Source: Sedimenticola thiotaurini | GTDB taxonomy: Bacteria > Pseudomonadota > Gammaproteobacteria > Chromatiales > Chromatiaceae | Length of the DNA: 33,340 nucleotides | Direction of reading: 5' to 3' | NCBI RefSeq assembly: GCF_001007875.1 | Contig: NZ_CP011413.1 | Location: forward strand, 1-33,340 | Shown here: piece by piece, positions 22,993-30,495 of the stretch | Numbering within the stretch: position 1 is the stretch's first letter | Layout: each line of letters begins with the position of its first letter | The notes under the pieces: generated by a model | Seen by the model: only the letters and a program-made list of their open reading frames with translations | Database searches by the model: none | What the model was told of the DNA's origin: nothing | Program-made: the position numbers and the translations under genes

Positions 22993-23198
22993 AAAACATA
23001 GCCCTCCCCATAATCATGCTGTGTACAACCGTGGCAATGACCGGCTGTGGCGAGAATGATACCCAGGTCAACCAAATCACCATTGAGGCCAAACCAGAAC
23101 CGGCGCAAGAGAAAGAAAAACAACCCAGACGGCGCTCTGGTGTTGTTGTGGGCAATGAAACTCAATATGACCCCGGTAACTTATCGGGCCGTAGATAA
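22989..23198 (+). CDS. trbK: TrbK-like entry-exclusion lipoprotein
   Basis: 69 residues. The signal peptide ends in a lipobox, VAMTGC, with lipidated C20. The mature part is short, charged and Pro/Lys-rich, then ends SGVVVGNETQYDPGNLSG plus RR. In RP4 the small lipoprotein TrbK prevents entry of the same plasmid into a cell that already has it. Position between trbJ and trbL matches Ti-type operons. It overlaps trbJ by ATGA. The C-terminal peptide is 15 of 18 identical to that of TrbJ. Confidence 0.85.
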   Translation: MKNIALPIIMLCTTVAMTGCGENDTQVNQITIEAKPEPAQEKEKQPRRRSGVVVGNETQYDPGNLSGRR

Positions 23199-23244
23199 TG
23201 ATCGAGGCAGGTATTTTAGAAAAGTGCAAGGCGATCTACGAAAG

Positions 23245-23258
23245 TTTCACATATGAAA
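23245..23258. repeat. TTTCACATATGAAA, one-mismatch palindrome copy 5
   Basis: On the minus strand the surroundings read TTTTTCATATGTGAAACTTT, matching the extended consensus of the other copies except for one base. It lies in the 72-bp gap between trbK and trbL, the only sizeable gap in the operon, and covers the upstream candidate start of trbL. Confidence 0.6.
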
Positions 23259-23270
23259 AAGGAAACACGG

Positions 23271-24455
23271 ATGAAAAAAGGATTACTGTTACCGCTGATC
23301 GCCCTGGCCCTACTGGCCTATGGTGACGCTGCCTTTGCGGCAATTAACGAAGATAACCTGCTTGATAGCATCGTCAATCAGTACCGAACCTCCGCTAGTA
23401 ACTGGTCTGCTGTGATCACCAATGCCGCCCTTTGGCTGTTCTGGTCACTGGCGTTGATTGAAATCGTCTGGACCGGCATCACCCTGGCGATCAGGCAGGC
23501 CGATTTCGTAGAAGTCATATCGGAAATCGTCATGCGCGTGATATTCATCGGTTTCTTTTTAACCTTGCTGACCTTCGGTCCAGCATGGGCCGCTGATATT
23601 GTCGATTCTCTCGGACAGCTTGCCAGTCAAGCCAGTGTTGCCGGTGGGGGACTCGGAACCGTGTCACCTGGCGCAGTGTTCGATGCGGGCCTGGACTTGG
23701 CCGATCAAATGACGTCCTCAATCTCATTCTGGGACGACGCGGTAGATTCCCTCGGCCTCCTGATCGCAGCGCTAATCGTCATTATTGTCTTCGCGCTGAT
23801 CACCGCCTTTCTATTGATGACAATGGTCGAGGTCTGGATTGTCCTCTTTGCCGGCATCATCCTGTTGGGTTTTGGCGGCTCCCGCTTCACCAAAGACTTT
23901 GCGCTGAAATACCTGATCTACGCCCTTTCGGTGGGCATAAAGCTGTTCGTGATGTTCCTGATCATCGGCATTGGCCAGAGCTTCATAAATCAATGGGTCA
24001 CCAACTGGGAGAACGAGGATAGTCAGGTCCTTCTGGCTATCGGTGCAGCCATTGTCCTGCTCGCCCTGGTTCGCGAGATCCCCAACATCATGCAAGGCCT
24101 CATGTCCGGTATGAGCTTCGCCACGGGTGATTCCCTAGTTCGTAGCGGTGCCCAGGTGTTAAGGGGTGGCGCTGTCGCTGGTGCCGCCGTCGCAGGCGCT
24201 GGCATGGGCTTGGCCGGTGGTGCATCTGCCATTAGGGCCGCAACTAATCTCGCACATGCCCAGGGCGCATCTGGATTTGGCCAGACCGCCGTCGCGGCAG
24301 CCCGCAACCTCGGCAGCAGCTTTAAGAGCGAAGCCGGGGAACACGCCAGGCGCGGACAGTTTGCTGGCCCCAAAAAGGGCATGGGCTTCCGCATGGCCGA
24401 GGCCATGAAGGTAGCCGAGAAGGAATTGAACAGTAACAGCATCGAAAAAGGATAA
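23271..24455 (+). CDS. trbL: TrbL, VirB6-like inner-membrane protein
   Basis: 394 residues from the ATG at 23271, preferred over the ATG at 23253 because AAGGA lies 7 nt upstream. A signal-like segment (GLLLPLIALALLAYGDAAFA) is followed by several membrane helices (about 50-75, 85-105, 165-220, 225-245, 260-280). A Gly/Ala-rich tail (GGAVAGAAVAGAGMGLAGGA) and a basic end complete it. VirB6-type proteins form the inner-membrane part of the substrate channel. It is the only trb gene that does not touch its upstream neighbour closely. Confidence 0.95.
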   Translation: MKKGLLLPLIALALLAYGDAAFAAINEDNLLDSIVNQYRTSASNWSAVITNAALWLFWSLALIEIVWTGITLAIRQADFVEVISEIVMRVIFIGFFLTLLTFGPAWAADIVDSLGQLASQASVAGGGLGTVSPGAVFDAGLDLADQMTSSISFWDDAVDSLGLLIAALIVIIVFALITAFLLMTMVEVWIVLFAGIILLGFGGSRFTKDFALKYLIYALSVGIKLFVMFLIIGIGQSFINQWVTNWENEDSQVLLAIGAAIVLLALVREIPNIMQGLMSGMSFATGDSLVRSGAQVLRGGAVAGAAVAGAGMGLAGGASAIRAATNLAHAQGASGFGQTAVAAARNLGSSFKSEAGEHARRGQFAGPKKGMGFRMAEAMKVAEKELNSNSIEKG

Positions 24456-24459
24456 GTAC

Positions 24460-25140
24460 ATGTCAGAAACAGCAAACCCCTACCTGGAAGCCCGGCGCGA
24501 ATGGAACGAGCGCTATGGCTCCTACATCGCTCAAGCGGCCACCTGGCGCATGGTCGCCGTTGTGGCCCTCTTGCTTGCCATCGTCAGCGTCGGCGGGTTG
24601 ATCTATGTCGCCGGAAAGTCTCAATTCATCCCCTACCTGGTCGAGGTAGACGGGCAGGGTAGGGCCGCAGCAGTGGGTCCGCTCACCGAGGCCAACGAAC
24701 AGAATCCGATGGTAACAAAGGCCATGCTCGCGGGTTTCATCAGAAATTGGCGCGAGGTTACGGCGGATATCGAGATCCAGAAGCGCCGGATCTTCGCCGC
24801 CTACGCCCACATATCACAGGCAGACCCATCTTTCACAACGGCCAACGAGTATTTCAAGGCTAACGACCCCTTTGAAAGAGCCAAGACCGAAACCGTGGTG
24901 GTAGAGGTCGAAAGCCCGCTATCTCTGGGTAAAGGGGTCTGGCAACTGGAATGGGTGGAACGTCGCCGCGACAGGAAGGGAAAGACACTGGGTAAACCGA
25001 CACGCTATCAGGCAGTGTTGCACACGGCACATGCCAAGGCGAGCCGGGACATCAAGCGGATACAGGTCAACCCGGTAGGGCTCTACATCACTGAATTTAA
25101 CTGGACGGAAATGCTGGCTACAGCAGGGGACGCACAATGA
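24460..25140 (+). CDS. trbF: TrbF, VirB8-like protein
   Basis: 226 residues. Short cytoplasmic N-terminus (NPYLEARREWNERYGSYI), one membrane helix (about 26-50; MVAVVALLLAIVSVGGLIYV) and a periplasmic NTF2-like domain. The motif FIPYLVEVDGQGRAAAVGP after the membrane helix is typical of TrbF. VirB8-type proteins are assembly factors joining inner and outer parts of the channel. It starts 4 nt after trbL and overlaps trbG by ATGA. Confidence 0.96.
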   Translation: MSETANPYLEARREWNERYGSYIAQAATWRMVAVVALLLAIVSVGGLIYVAGKSQFIPYLVEVDGQGRAAAVGPLTEANEQNPMVTKAMLAGFIRNWREVTADIEIQKRRIFAAYAHISQADPSFTTANEYFKANDPFERAKTETVVVEVESPLSLGKGVWQLEWVERRRDRKGKTLGKPTRYQAVLHTAHAKASRDIKRIQVNPVGLYITEFNWTEMLATAGDAQ

Positions 25141-25976
25141 TACGCACTATCTTAATTGCCATCGGCCTGGTGATGGCCACACAGACCGCCAGCGCCGCCA
25201 AAATATCTCCCCGTGACCGCACGGGCGTCGAACTGTCAAAAGCATGGATGACCGAGGATATAAAGCCGCGCAGATCCGCCGATGGCAGTGTGGTATTCCA
25301 ATATGGTGCCACTTTGCCGACCGTGGTCTGTGCCCCCCTCCGGGTGTGTGATATCGCCTTGCAGCCCGGGGAAAAAGTGATCAGCAGCCCTAAACTGGGC
25401 GATACCGTCCGCTGGAAACTCGCCCCCGCCAAGAGCGGCCCGGAAGGAGCGGAAATCATACATGCCGTAGTCAAGCCGACCGAACCGGGGTTGGATACCA
25501 CGTTAATGATCCCAACGGATCGGCGCATGTACCACCTTCGCCTGGTCTCCACGAAAACCGACTGGATGCCCTTCATATCCTTCGAGTATCCGGAGGATCA
25601 CGAAAAGGCATGGGCAGAAATCCAGGTCGCCCAGGCCGAACAGCAGCGCCGCGAATCGATGCGCAAGCTGGAAGTGGGTGCATCCCGTATGCCGGTCGAG
25701 GATCTGAACTTTGAATACGAGATAGACGGGGAAAGCCACTGGCGGCCTGTTCGCGTGTTCGATGATGGCAGCCACACCTATATTGACCTGCCACACAAAG
25801 CAAAGCATCGAGACGCACCGATTCTGTTGGTTAATGACGCTGAACAAGACCGCCTGGTCAACTACCGGATGCACGGCAGCCGGTTCATCGTCGATACCCT
25901 GTTTGATCAAGCCAAGCTGATTTCCGGTGTTGGCGACAATCAACAAAAAGTGGTCATCCGGAGGGCAGGGCAATGA
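25137..25976 (+). CDS. trbG: TrbG, VirB9-like outer-membrane-complex protein
   Basis: 279 residues with a signal peptide (LIAIGLVMATQTASAA). The N-terminal domain contains YGATLPTVVCAPLRVCDIAL, and the C-terminal domain carries DGSHTYIDLPHKAKHRDAPI and NYRMHGSRFIVDTLFDQAKL, both hallmarks of VirB9/TrbG. It forms the outer-membrane core with TrbH and TrbI. ATGA overlaps at both ends show tight coupling. Confidence 0.96.
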   Translation: MIRTILIAIGLVMATQTASAAKISPRDRTGVELSKAWMTEDIKPRRSADGSVVFQYGATLPTVVCAPLRVCDIALQPGEKVISSPKLGDTVRWKLAPAKSGPEGAEIIHAVVKPTEPGLDTTLMIPTDRRMYHLRLVSTKTDWMPFISFEYPEDHEKAWAEIQVAQAEQQRRESMRKLEVGASRMPVEDLNFEYEIDGESHWRPVRVFDDGSHTYIDLPHKAKHRDAPILLVNDAEQDRLVNYRMHGSRFIVDTLFDQAKLISGVGDNQQKVVIRRAGQ

Positions 25977-26398
25977 GTAGAGTGATTATAGGGATCTTGA
26001 TTGCCGCCCTACTGGGTGGCTGCCAGAACCAGATGATCCGTGACGATCTGGCACCCGTGAAGGCCGGCGCGGCCGGCTCTATCGTGGCCGACTGGGCGCA
26101 ACTGCTGCAGGACCGCTACCCGGCCACGACAGTATTTGAGATCAAGGGTATGGGTAAGATCGGCACCGCCCTGGCGAAGGAACTTCGGAGCCTAGGATAT
26201 GGCGTCGCAGATACCCAGGATCAACCGACCACAGAAAGCGTGCCTATTGAGGTACGCAGCGACAAGCTCGGCAGCAAGGGGATACTGGTCTCCCTCATCA
26301 TCAAGGATCAGATTATTTCCCGGTCCTATACGGTATCTGAATCCGAAGCGGCGGCAGACAGCGCCTTTAGTGAGCTGGCAGCAGGAGGGAAACTGTGA
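25973..26398 (+). CDS. trbH: TrbH, VirB7-position outer-membrane lipoprotein
   Basis: 141 residues. Signal peptide with lipobox LLGGC (C17). The mature domain (VKAGAAGSIVADWAQLLQDR onward) fits TrbH of Ti and RP4-type systems. It is probably a lipoprotein of the outer-membrane core next to TrbG. Overlaps trbG by 4 nt and the GTG of trbI by 4 nt. Confidence 0.93.
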   Translation: MSRVIIGILIAALLGGCQNQMIRDDLAPVKAGAAGSIVADWAQLLQDRYPATTVFEIKGMGKIGTALAKELRSLGYGVADTQDQPTTESVPIEVRSDKLGSKGILVSLIIKDQIISRSYTVSESEAAADSAFSELAAGGKL

Positions 26399-27654
26399 AA
26401 TCAACGGAAGAGACACCAGAAGGAATTGCCCTGTCGGGCACCCCGACAGGCATCCGGCGCTTAAACAAAATCCCCCTGCTGATCATTGGGGCGGCTGGAA
26501 TCCTGATCGTGACCGTGGTCGCTTATGCGTTACATCAGCGATCCCAGCCGGTCACACTGGAATCTGTCCAGGAGGATACCAGGCGGGAAGCCGATGAGAC
26601 CTCTGTCAGAGCACTGACAGAAGGCCACCATGGGGCCTACATAGAGGAAACCACTGCGGAAATAGCGCCTCAACGGCAAAGGCCGGCAAAAACGCCTAAG
26701 CCCAACTCGCCCGCCAATCCGGCACAGACGGCTGCAACAGCCCCCTATGCCCCAAGGCCCGTTGCCGCGCCAATCCGGCGCAGCGCCGTCGAGGATGCCA
26801 AAGAGCGCCAAGAGGCCAAACGCTTGCAGATGCTCTATGGCGCAATGGAAGCGCCTATTGGTGTCGATTTCAATCAAAAGGGTGAGGCGCAGGCCACCCC
26901 TATCACTCTCACACAACCACCGCGAGATAACCGCTCTCAGCTCCTGGGAGAAGCCATCAGGAATGCGCTAGGCAACCAACAGCAAGAGACCGACCCCAAC
27001 GGCCAGGCCGATAAGACGGCATTTTTGCAAGGCAGGCAGGAACGGACCCCTGTCATCTATGGCCGGGATAGGCCGGTAACACCCTGGGAGATCCGCAGCG
27101 GTACGGTGATACCGGGAGTCTTGATTACCGGCATCAATTCCGACCTGCCAGGTAACATCAAGGGCCAGGTGTCGCAGAACGTCTATGACACGGCCACCGG
27201 TAAATATCTGCTGATCCCTCAAGGCACCCAGCTTGTCGGCACCTATGACAGCCGCGTTACTTACGGACAGAACCGGGCTCTGGTCGTGTGGACCCGGCTT
27301 GTATATCCGGACGGCTCTGCGCTGGAGCTCGGCAACATGGGCGGAACAGACATGGCCGGATATGCTGGATTCGAAGACCAGGTAGATAACCACTATTTCC
27401 GAATATTCGGCTCTGCACTGCTGATGTCGGTAATCTCGGCCGGGTACGCCATCGCTACGGATGATGATTCACAAAGCGACAACGAACAGAGCGCCCAGCA
27501 GGAAATAGCCCGCGAAATGTCACAGACCAGCGACCGCATTCTCAGGAAGAACCTGAACCTGCAGCCAACTATCAAGATTCGACCTGGCTACAAGTTCAAT
27601 GTGTTTGTGAACAAGGATATGAGATTCAGAGAACCGTACCCGGCACAAGGGTAA
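26395..27654 (+). CDS. trbI: TrbI, VirB10-like protein
   Basis: 419 residues beginning with GTG after GCAGGAGGG. One membrane helix (about 26-46; IPLLIIGAAGILIVTVVAYA), a Pro/Ala-rich periplasmic linker (about 90-125), and the C-terminal VirB10 domain (YDTATGKYLLIPQGTQLVGT, ALELGNMGGTDMAGYAGFED, TIKIRPGYKFNVFVNKDM). It spans both membranes and transmits energy to the outer pore. Last gene of the main trb series. Confidence 0.97.
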   Translation: MKSTEETPEGIALSGTPTGIRRLNKIPLLIIGAAGILIVTVVAYALHQRSQPVTLESVQEDTRREADETSVRALTEGHHGAYIEETTAEIAPQRQRPAKTPKPNSPANPAQTAATAPYAPRPVAAPIRRSAVEDAKERQEAKRLQMLYGAMEAPIGVDFNQKGEAQATPITLTQPPRDNRSQLLGEAIRNALGNQQQETDPNGQADKTAFLQGRQERTPVIYGRDRPVTPWEIRSGTVIPGVLITGINSDLPGNIKGQVSQNVYDTATGKYLLIPQGTQLVGTYDSRVTYGQNRALVVWTRLVYPDGSALELGNMGGTDMAGYAGFEDQVDNHYFRIFGSALLMSVISAGYAIATDDDSQSDNEQSAQQEIAREMSQTSDRILRKNLNLQPTIKIRPGYKFNVFVNKDMRFREPYPAQG

Positions 27655-27679
27655 GTAAGGAAGCGCCTGACGGAATGGA

Positions 27680-27754
27680 AGCCGCTCGCCCTGGGTCTAG
27701 CGGCTGCGACACCTGCCCAGTGGTGTGACTGCCGGGAGAGTCCGGCCTCGTTTT
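27680..27754 (+). other. Hairpins between trbI and the small terminal gene
   Basis: AGCCGCT (27680-27686) pairs with AGCGGCT (27699-27705). A second stem, GCCGG (27731-27735) / CCGGC (27742-27746), is followed by CTCGTTTTA. Together they could act as a partial terminator or as an mRNA processing site, lowering expression of the last small gene. Confidence 0.4.
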
Positions 27755-27778
27755 AACAAGCATAAGGAAGAAAAATAT

Positions 27779-27940
27779 ATGTCAAACTGGACGACTATCG
27801 AAGCCTGCGCACTGCTCTCCCCTTGCGCATCACTCATGCCAATACCAGCCGCAATACTGTGGGTCGCCGCACTGACGATCTTGATGTACTGGGGCAGCAA
27901 GCTGCATCCAATATTTGCGGATAAAGAGAAGAAGGATTAA
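27779..27940 (+). CDS. Small membrane protein at the end of the trb operon
   Basis: 53 residues from the ATG at 27779, with AAGGAAG 8 nt upstream. One membrane helix (about 18-40; MPIPAAILWVAALTILMYWG) is preceded by a polar N-terminus with two cysteines (EACALLSPCAS) and followed by a charged end (FADKEKKD). No family recognised. It is directly followed by the operon terminator, so it belongs to the trb transcript; a small accessory role in mating or entry exclusion is possible but unproven. Confidence 0.65.
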   Translation: MSNWTTIEACALLSPCASLMPIPAAILWVAALTILMYWGSKLHPIFADKEKKD

Positions 27941-27961
27941 AAGGCCGAAACCCCGCCTTTT

Positions 27962-27986
27962 ACCCGGCCATCTGGCCGGGTTTTTT
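27962..27986 (+). terminator. Rho-independent terminator of the trb operon
   Basis: ACCCGGCCA (27962-27970) and TGGCCGGGT (27973-27981) form a very strong stem, followed by TTTTTT. It ends the plus-strand trb transcript. On the other strand there is no T run, so it should not stop the convergent minus-strand genes. Confidence 0.92.
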
Positions 27987-28027
27987 AGTACACGAGACAG
28001 TCGATCTTACATGTTATTCGAGAAACC

Positions 28028-28753
28028 TCATTCCATGGCCATAGAACGCGCAATGTCGAGTGCGTCTTCCAGGGTGCCCACCATAGATAAACAGGTAGAC
28101 CGGTCCCAAGCGCCACCATCCAGGCAACGGACATCATAACGAACACCCGTAGGCCATGACTCAAACCACTGGATACGTCTAGCTTCCTGATCGGCATCGA
28201 ATTCTTCACGGCTTTTTGGGATAAAGTCACCCAGACCAGGACGCGACACACGATTAATATAATCAGAATAGGACTCGACCATATCAGCCCATGAATATGA
28301 CCGAATGAAGGGACGCCCCCACCAGTCATCGACCTCCTGGGGATCCCGATCATCATTAGGCGTGCTGTCAAACCCATCTCGCAAGCGAGGATTGAACGGC
28401 ACCCCCTGAATCATCGGCTGGTTCTCCGGTCGATGGCAGTCCTCATAATCGTGCAAGACAACTCTCTCACCACAATAGTCGATGACGCGTAGCTCCTCGC
28501 CTTCTTCTTCGGTATCGAACAGTTGTTTGACCGGGGCCGTGAATTTCACTTCCAGGCCCACGGAACTCGGCGTACCGTCCGTGTGGTAATAATCAGTAAA
28601 CTCAATCGCAGCGTAGTCGAGATAGAATCCGTCCTCTCCCACCATATCAACATTGAAGGGTAGGGAACGATCAGCAACCCTCATAAGACGATCAATCACA
28701 TCCTGAACCGAAGGCTTCTCAAAAACATCGGAACTCTTAGTAACTTTTTCCAT
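28028..28753 (-). CDS. Highly acidic hypothetical protein
   Basis: 241 residues from the ATG at 28753 (GGGA about 10 nt upstream; a TTG two codons earlier also fits). By count it has about 51 Asp/Glu against some 28 Lys/Arg, so the net charge is strongly negative. Stretches such as DTEEEGEELRVIDYCGER and DSTPNDDRDPQEVDDWWGR are especially acidic and aromatic. No family recognised. It lies in a stretch with an AbrB-like regulator and a methylase-like gene. Strong acidity is a known trait of DNA-mimic anti-restriction proteins, so that role is a guess worth testing. Confidence 0.6.
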   Translation of the reverse strand: MEKVTKSSDVFEKPSVQDVIDRLMRVADRSLPFNVDMVGEDGFYLDYAAIEFTDYYHTDGTPSSVGLEVKFTAPVKQLFDTEEEGEELRVIDYCGERVVLHDYEDCHRPENQPMIQGVPFNPRLRDGFDSTPNDDRDPQEVDDWWGRPFIRSYSWADMVESYSDYINRVSRPGLGDFIPKSREEFDADQEARRIQWFESWPTGVRYDVRCLDGGAWDRSTCLSMVGTLEDALDIARSMAME

Positions 28754-28794
28754 GTGCAAATCCCAAAATTGATTATTGGTGGTACGGACGCCCG

Positions 28795-28989
28795 TTAATC
28801 AGACTCCAAGCGGTTGCGGTTCGCTATTTCCACGTAGGTATCCAAGCGAGTTTCCAACCGAATAACCCGCCCGTCGATGCCCTCTACTTTCTCCTGCAGC
28901 TTCATATTGGCTGCATTCAGCCGCTCTACGGAATCAGTGAGTTTTACCGTGTCTTTCAATATCGACATGAATTCCTTTCCAAGGCCCAT
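28795..28989 (-). CDS. Small coiled-coil protein paired with the AbrB-like gene
   Basis: 64 residues from the ATG at 28989, which overlaps the stop of the AbrB-like gene as TAATG. Residues about 10-55 have heptad-like spacing (LKDTVKLTDSVERLNAANMK, LQEKVEGIDGRVIRLETRLD) and should form a coiled coil. Its place after a MazE/AbrB-type gene is where a toxin normally sits, but it has no resemblance to MazF or other RNase toxins that I know. It may be an oligomerisation partner or a novel toxin. Confidence 0.65.
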   Translation of the reverse strand: MGLGKEFMSILKDTVKLTDSVERLNAANMKLQEKVEGIDGRVIRLETRLDTYVEIANRNRLESD

Positions 28990-29297
28990 TAGCTTTGCTC
29001 TCCCAGTTTTTCGATCAGCGCGTTGCAACGCTCGGTGGTTTCGTCAGTGAGGGTGATAGCCCGGCTCAAGCTCTCCTTAGCTAGGGCCAGCAGTTCAGCG
29101 GCACCAGGCTCATCGGCCAGCAGTTTGTCGAAGGTTTGTTCCAGTGTGCGTTCGTGTAATTGAATCACCACGCGCCCATCGTCCACCTGTATATCCACCT
29201 CGCTATCACTATTAAACCCGGCAGCGGCCAGCACCTTTGCCGGCAAGCGGATCGCCGAGCTGTTGCCCCATTTCTGTATTTTGCCCTGTGCTTCCAT
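28989..29297 (-). CDS. AbrB/MazE-like (SpoVT-AbrB fold) DNA-binding protein
   Basis: 102 residues. The N-terminal ~45 residues, GKIQKWGNSSAIRLPAKVLA followed by VDIQVDDGRVVIQ, are a clear SpoVT/AbrB swapped-hairpin domain as in the antitoxins MazE and PemI. The C-terminal half is helical and acidic, where an antitoxin would hold its toxin. No MazF-like gene follows. The promoter region upstream holds a 20-bp palindrome, fitting autoregulation. GGGGGA precedes the ATG. Confidence 0.85.
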   Translation of the reverse strand: MEAQGKIQKWGNSSAIRLPAKVLAAAGFNSDSEVDIQVDDGRVVIQLHERTLEQTFDKLLADEPGAAELLALAKESLSRAITLTDETTERCNALIEKLGEQS

Positions 29298-29313
29298 GGA
29301 TTCCCCCTATAAG

Positions 29314-29373
29314 GTATCTACATATGTAGATACTATAATACCCACACCAATGTGTCAACATATGTATCTACAT
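29314..29373 (-). promoter_or_regulatory. Promoter and palindromic operator of the AbrB-like operon
   Basis: On the minus strand TTGACA (29358-29353) is followed after 15 bp by TATAGT (29337-29332). The perfect 20-bp palindrome GTATCTACATATGTAGATAC (29314-29333) overlaps the -10 and start site, and another half site, GTATCTACAT, occurs at 29364-29373, upstream of the -35. Two sites around a promoter are typical of antitoxin autoregulation. Confidence 0.8.
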
Positions 29374-30101
29374 TAGAATAAAGATAACTGCGATAAACCG
29401 TCAGAGGGCGAGGCAGTAACGGCCTCAGCAACCGCCTTCTTGATAGCCGGATGGTCCGCCGGCGTCGGCTGCTCCGGAAGATCGCGCCGGGAATAATGGC
29501 AAACAGTCTGCCAGGCGGCAGGATCACCCAGGGTGTTGCCCTGGTAGGAAACCAACTCGCCAAGGCCGAGCTGATTTACATACAACGAGGAAAGCACCTG
29601 TACCGGGTACATACGGGCACAACGATGATCGATATCTATCCCGGTGACAGAGACCCAGGCTAACGCCTCCGGGCCATGTGTAGCGGTGATATGATCCAGA
29701 GCAGCCAGCAGCATCCCTCCAGCGCCCACGGCGGGATCACTGATCCGGATCAGCCGCGCCTGGTCTTTATCAAACCTGAGTCCCTGCATGTTCATCTGGG
29801 CAATCATTCTGCACAGCTCGGTCGGGGTGAAGAATTGGCCGGAGCCTTTCTGTTGGTAACGGCTCACCAGTTCCATGTGAACCGGACCAAGAAGATCAGC
29901 AAAGGGGGCCTCTCTGATCACTTCCTGGGCATACAGCCCGGACAGGTTGAAAAGCACCTCTCTCACCGCCTCGGTGGGGATCTCCGTTAACCGGATACCG
30001 AATCCGGCCAGCACATCATCCAGCATGAGATCGAACCACTGTTCTGCTCTCAAGCCCTCCTTGCCATGCAAGGAAATCAATTCATTCGTAAGTTTATTCA
30101 T
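29373..30101 (-). CDS. Truncated N6-adenine methylase-like protein
   Basis: 242 residues. The beginning of a type I-like (HsdM-like) N6-methylase is clear: GSGQFFTPTELCRMIAQM (86-103), the SAM-binding motif SDPAVGAGGMLLAAL (121-135) and VTGIDIDHRCARM (152-164). The catalytic motif NPPF/NPPY that should follow is absent; after LVSYQGNTLGDPAAW the protein turns into an unrelated tail. It should bind SAM but probably does not methylate by itself. It starts right at copy B of the 314-bp leader (AGAGG 7 nt upstream), the same leader as ardC, so a role in anti-restriction is plausible. Confidence 0.8.
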   Translation of the reverse strand: MNKLTNELISLHGKEGLRAEQWFDLMLDDVLAGFGIRLTEIPTEAVREVLFNLSGLYAQEVIREAPFADLLGPVHMELVSRYQQKGSGQFFTPTELCRMIAQMNMQGLRFDKDQARLIRISDPAVGAGGMLLAALDHITATHGPEALAWVSVTGIDIDHRCARMYPVQVLSSLYVNQLGLGELVSYQGNTLGDPAAWQTVCHYSRRDLPEQPTPADHPAIKKAVAEAVTASPSDGLSQLSLF

Positions 30102-30102
30102 C

Positions 30103-30416
30103 TAGTCACCTCTTCAAGGCATGGCCAAGGTTGGCCGGGGTTAAGGGTTTTGCTGTTTTAAGCATTGAGCGCTTGCGCTCCTGACCCACTGGCGAAGTGC
30201 GGGGGTAGAGAGTGCAAGGGGAGGGGGATCACCCGGCCTGCACAAATGGAGCGAAGCGGAATGCGGAAGGTTGGGGAGACCCCTTGCGCGAGCGAGGGGC
30301 GGAGCCCCTTATCAGAAGCCCGATCAGTTGGGAGCCCTGGCGAGCATCTGTGAGGGCGTTAGAAAAGAAGGGAAACCGATAGTCCCGATCAGGGTCTATC
30401 GGGCAATACCGAACAC
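30103..30416. repeat. 314-bp perfect direct repeat, copy B (leader of the methylase-like gene)
   Basis: Identical to 14803-15116, offset by exactly 15,300 bp. It begins one base upstream of the start codon at 30101-30099, and the flanks differ immediately on both sides. It carries the same hairpins, including CCGATAG/CTATCGG at 30377-30403, and the shared ribosome site. From 30417 to 30495 nothing further was identified. Confidence 0.9.
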
Positions 30417-30495
30417 CTGGCCGGGCCGGGAGACCGCGACCGTTTATGCGTAATTAAGCGAACCTTACACCTCACGATTCCGAGTGAGCGAGGTA

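Noticed and set aside
28745-28760. TTTCCATGTGCAAA near the start of the acidic gene as another palindrome copy
   Set aside because: Two mismatches to the 14-mer; too weak to claim.
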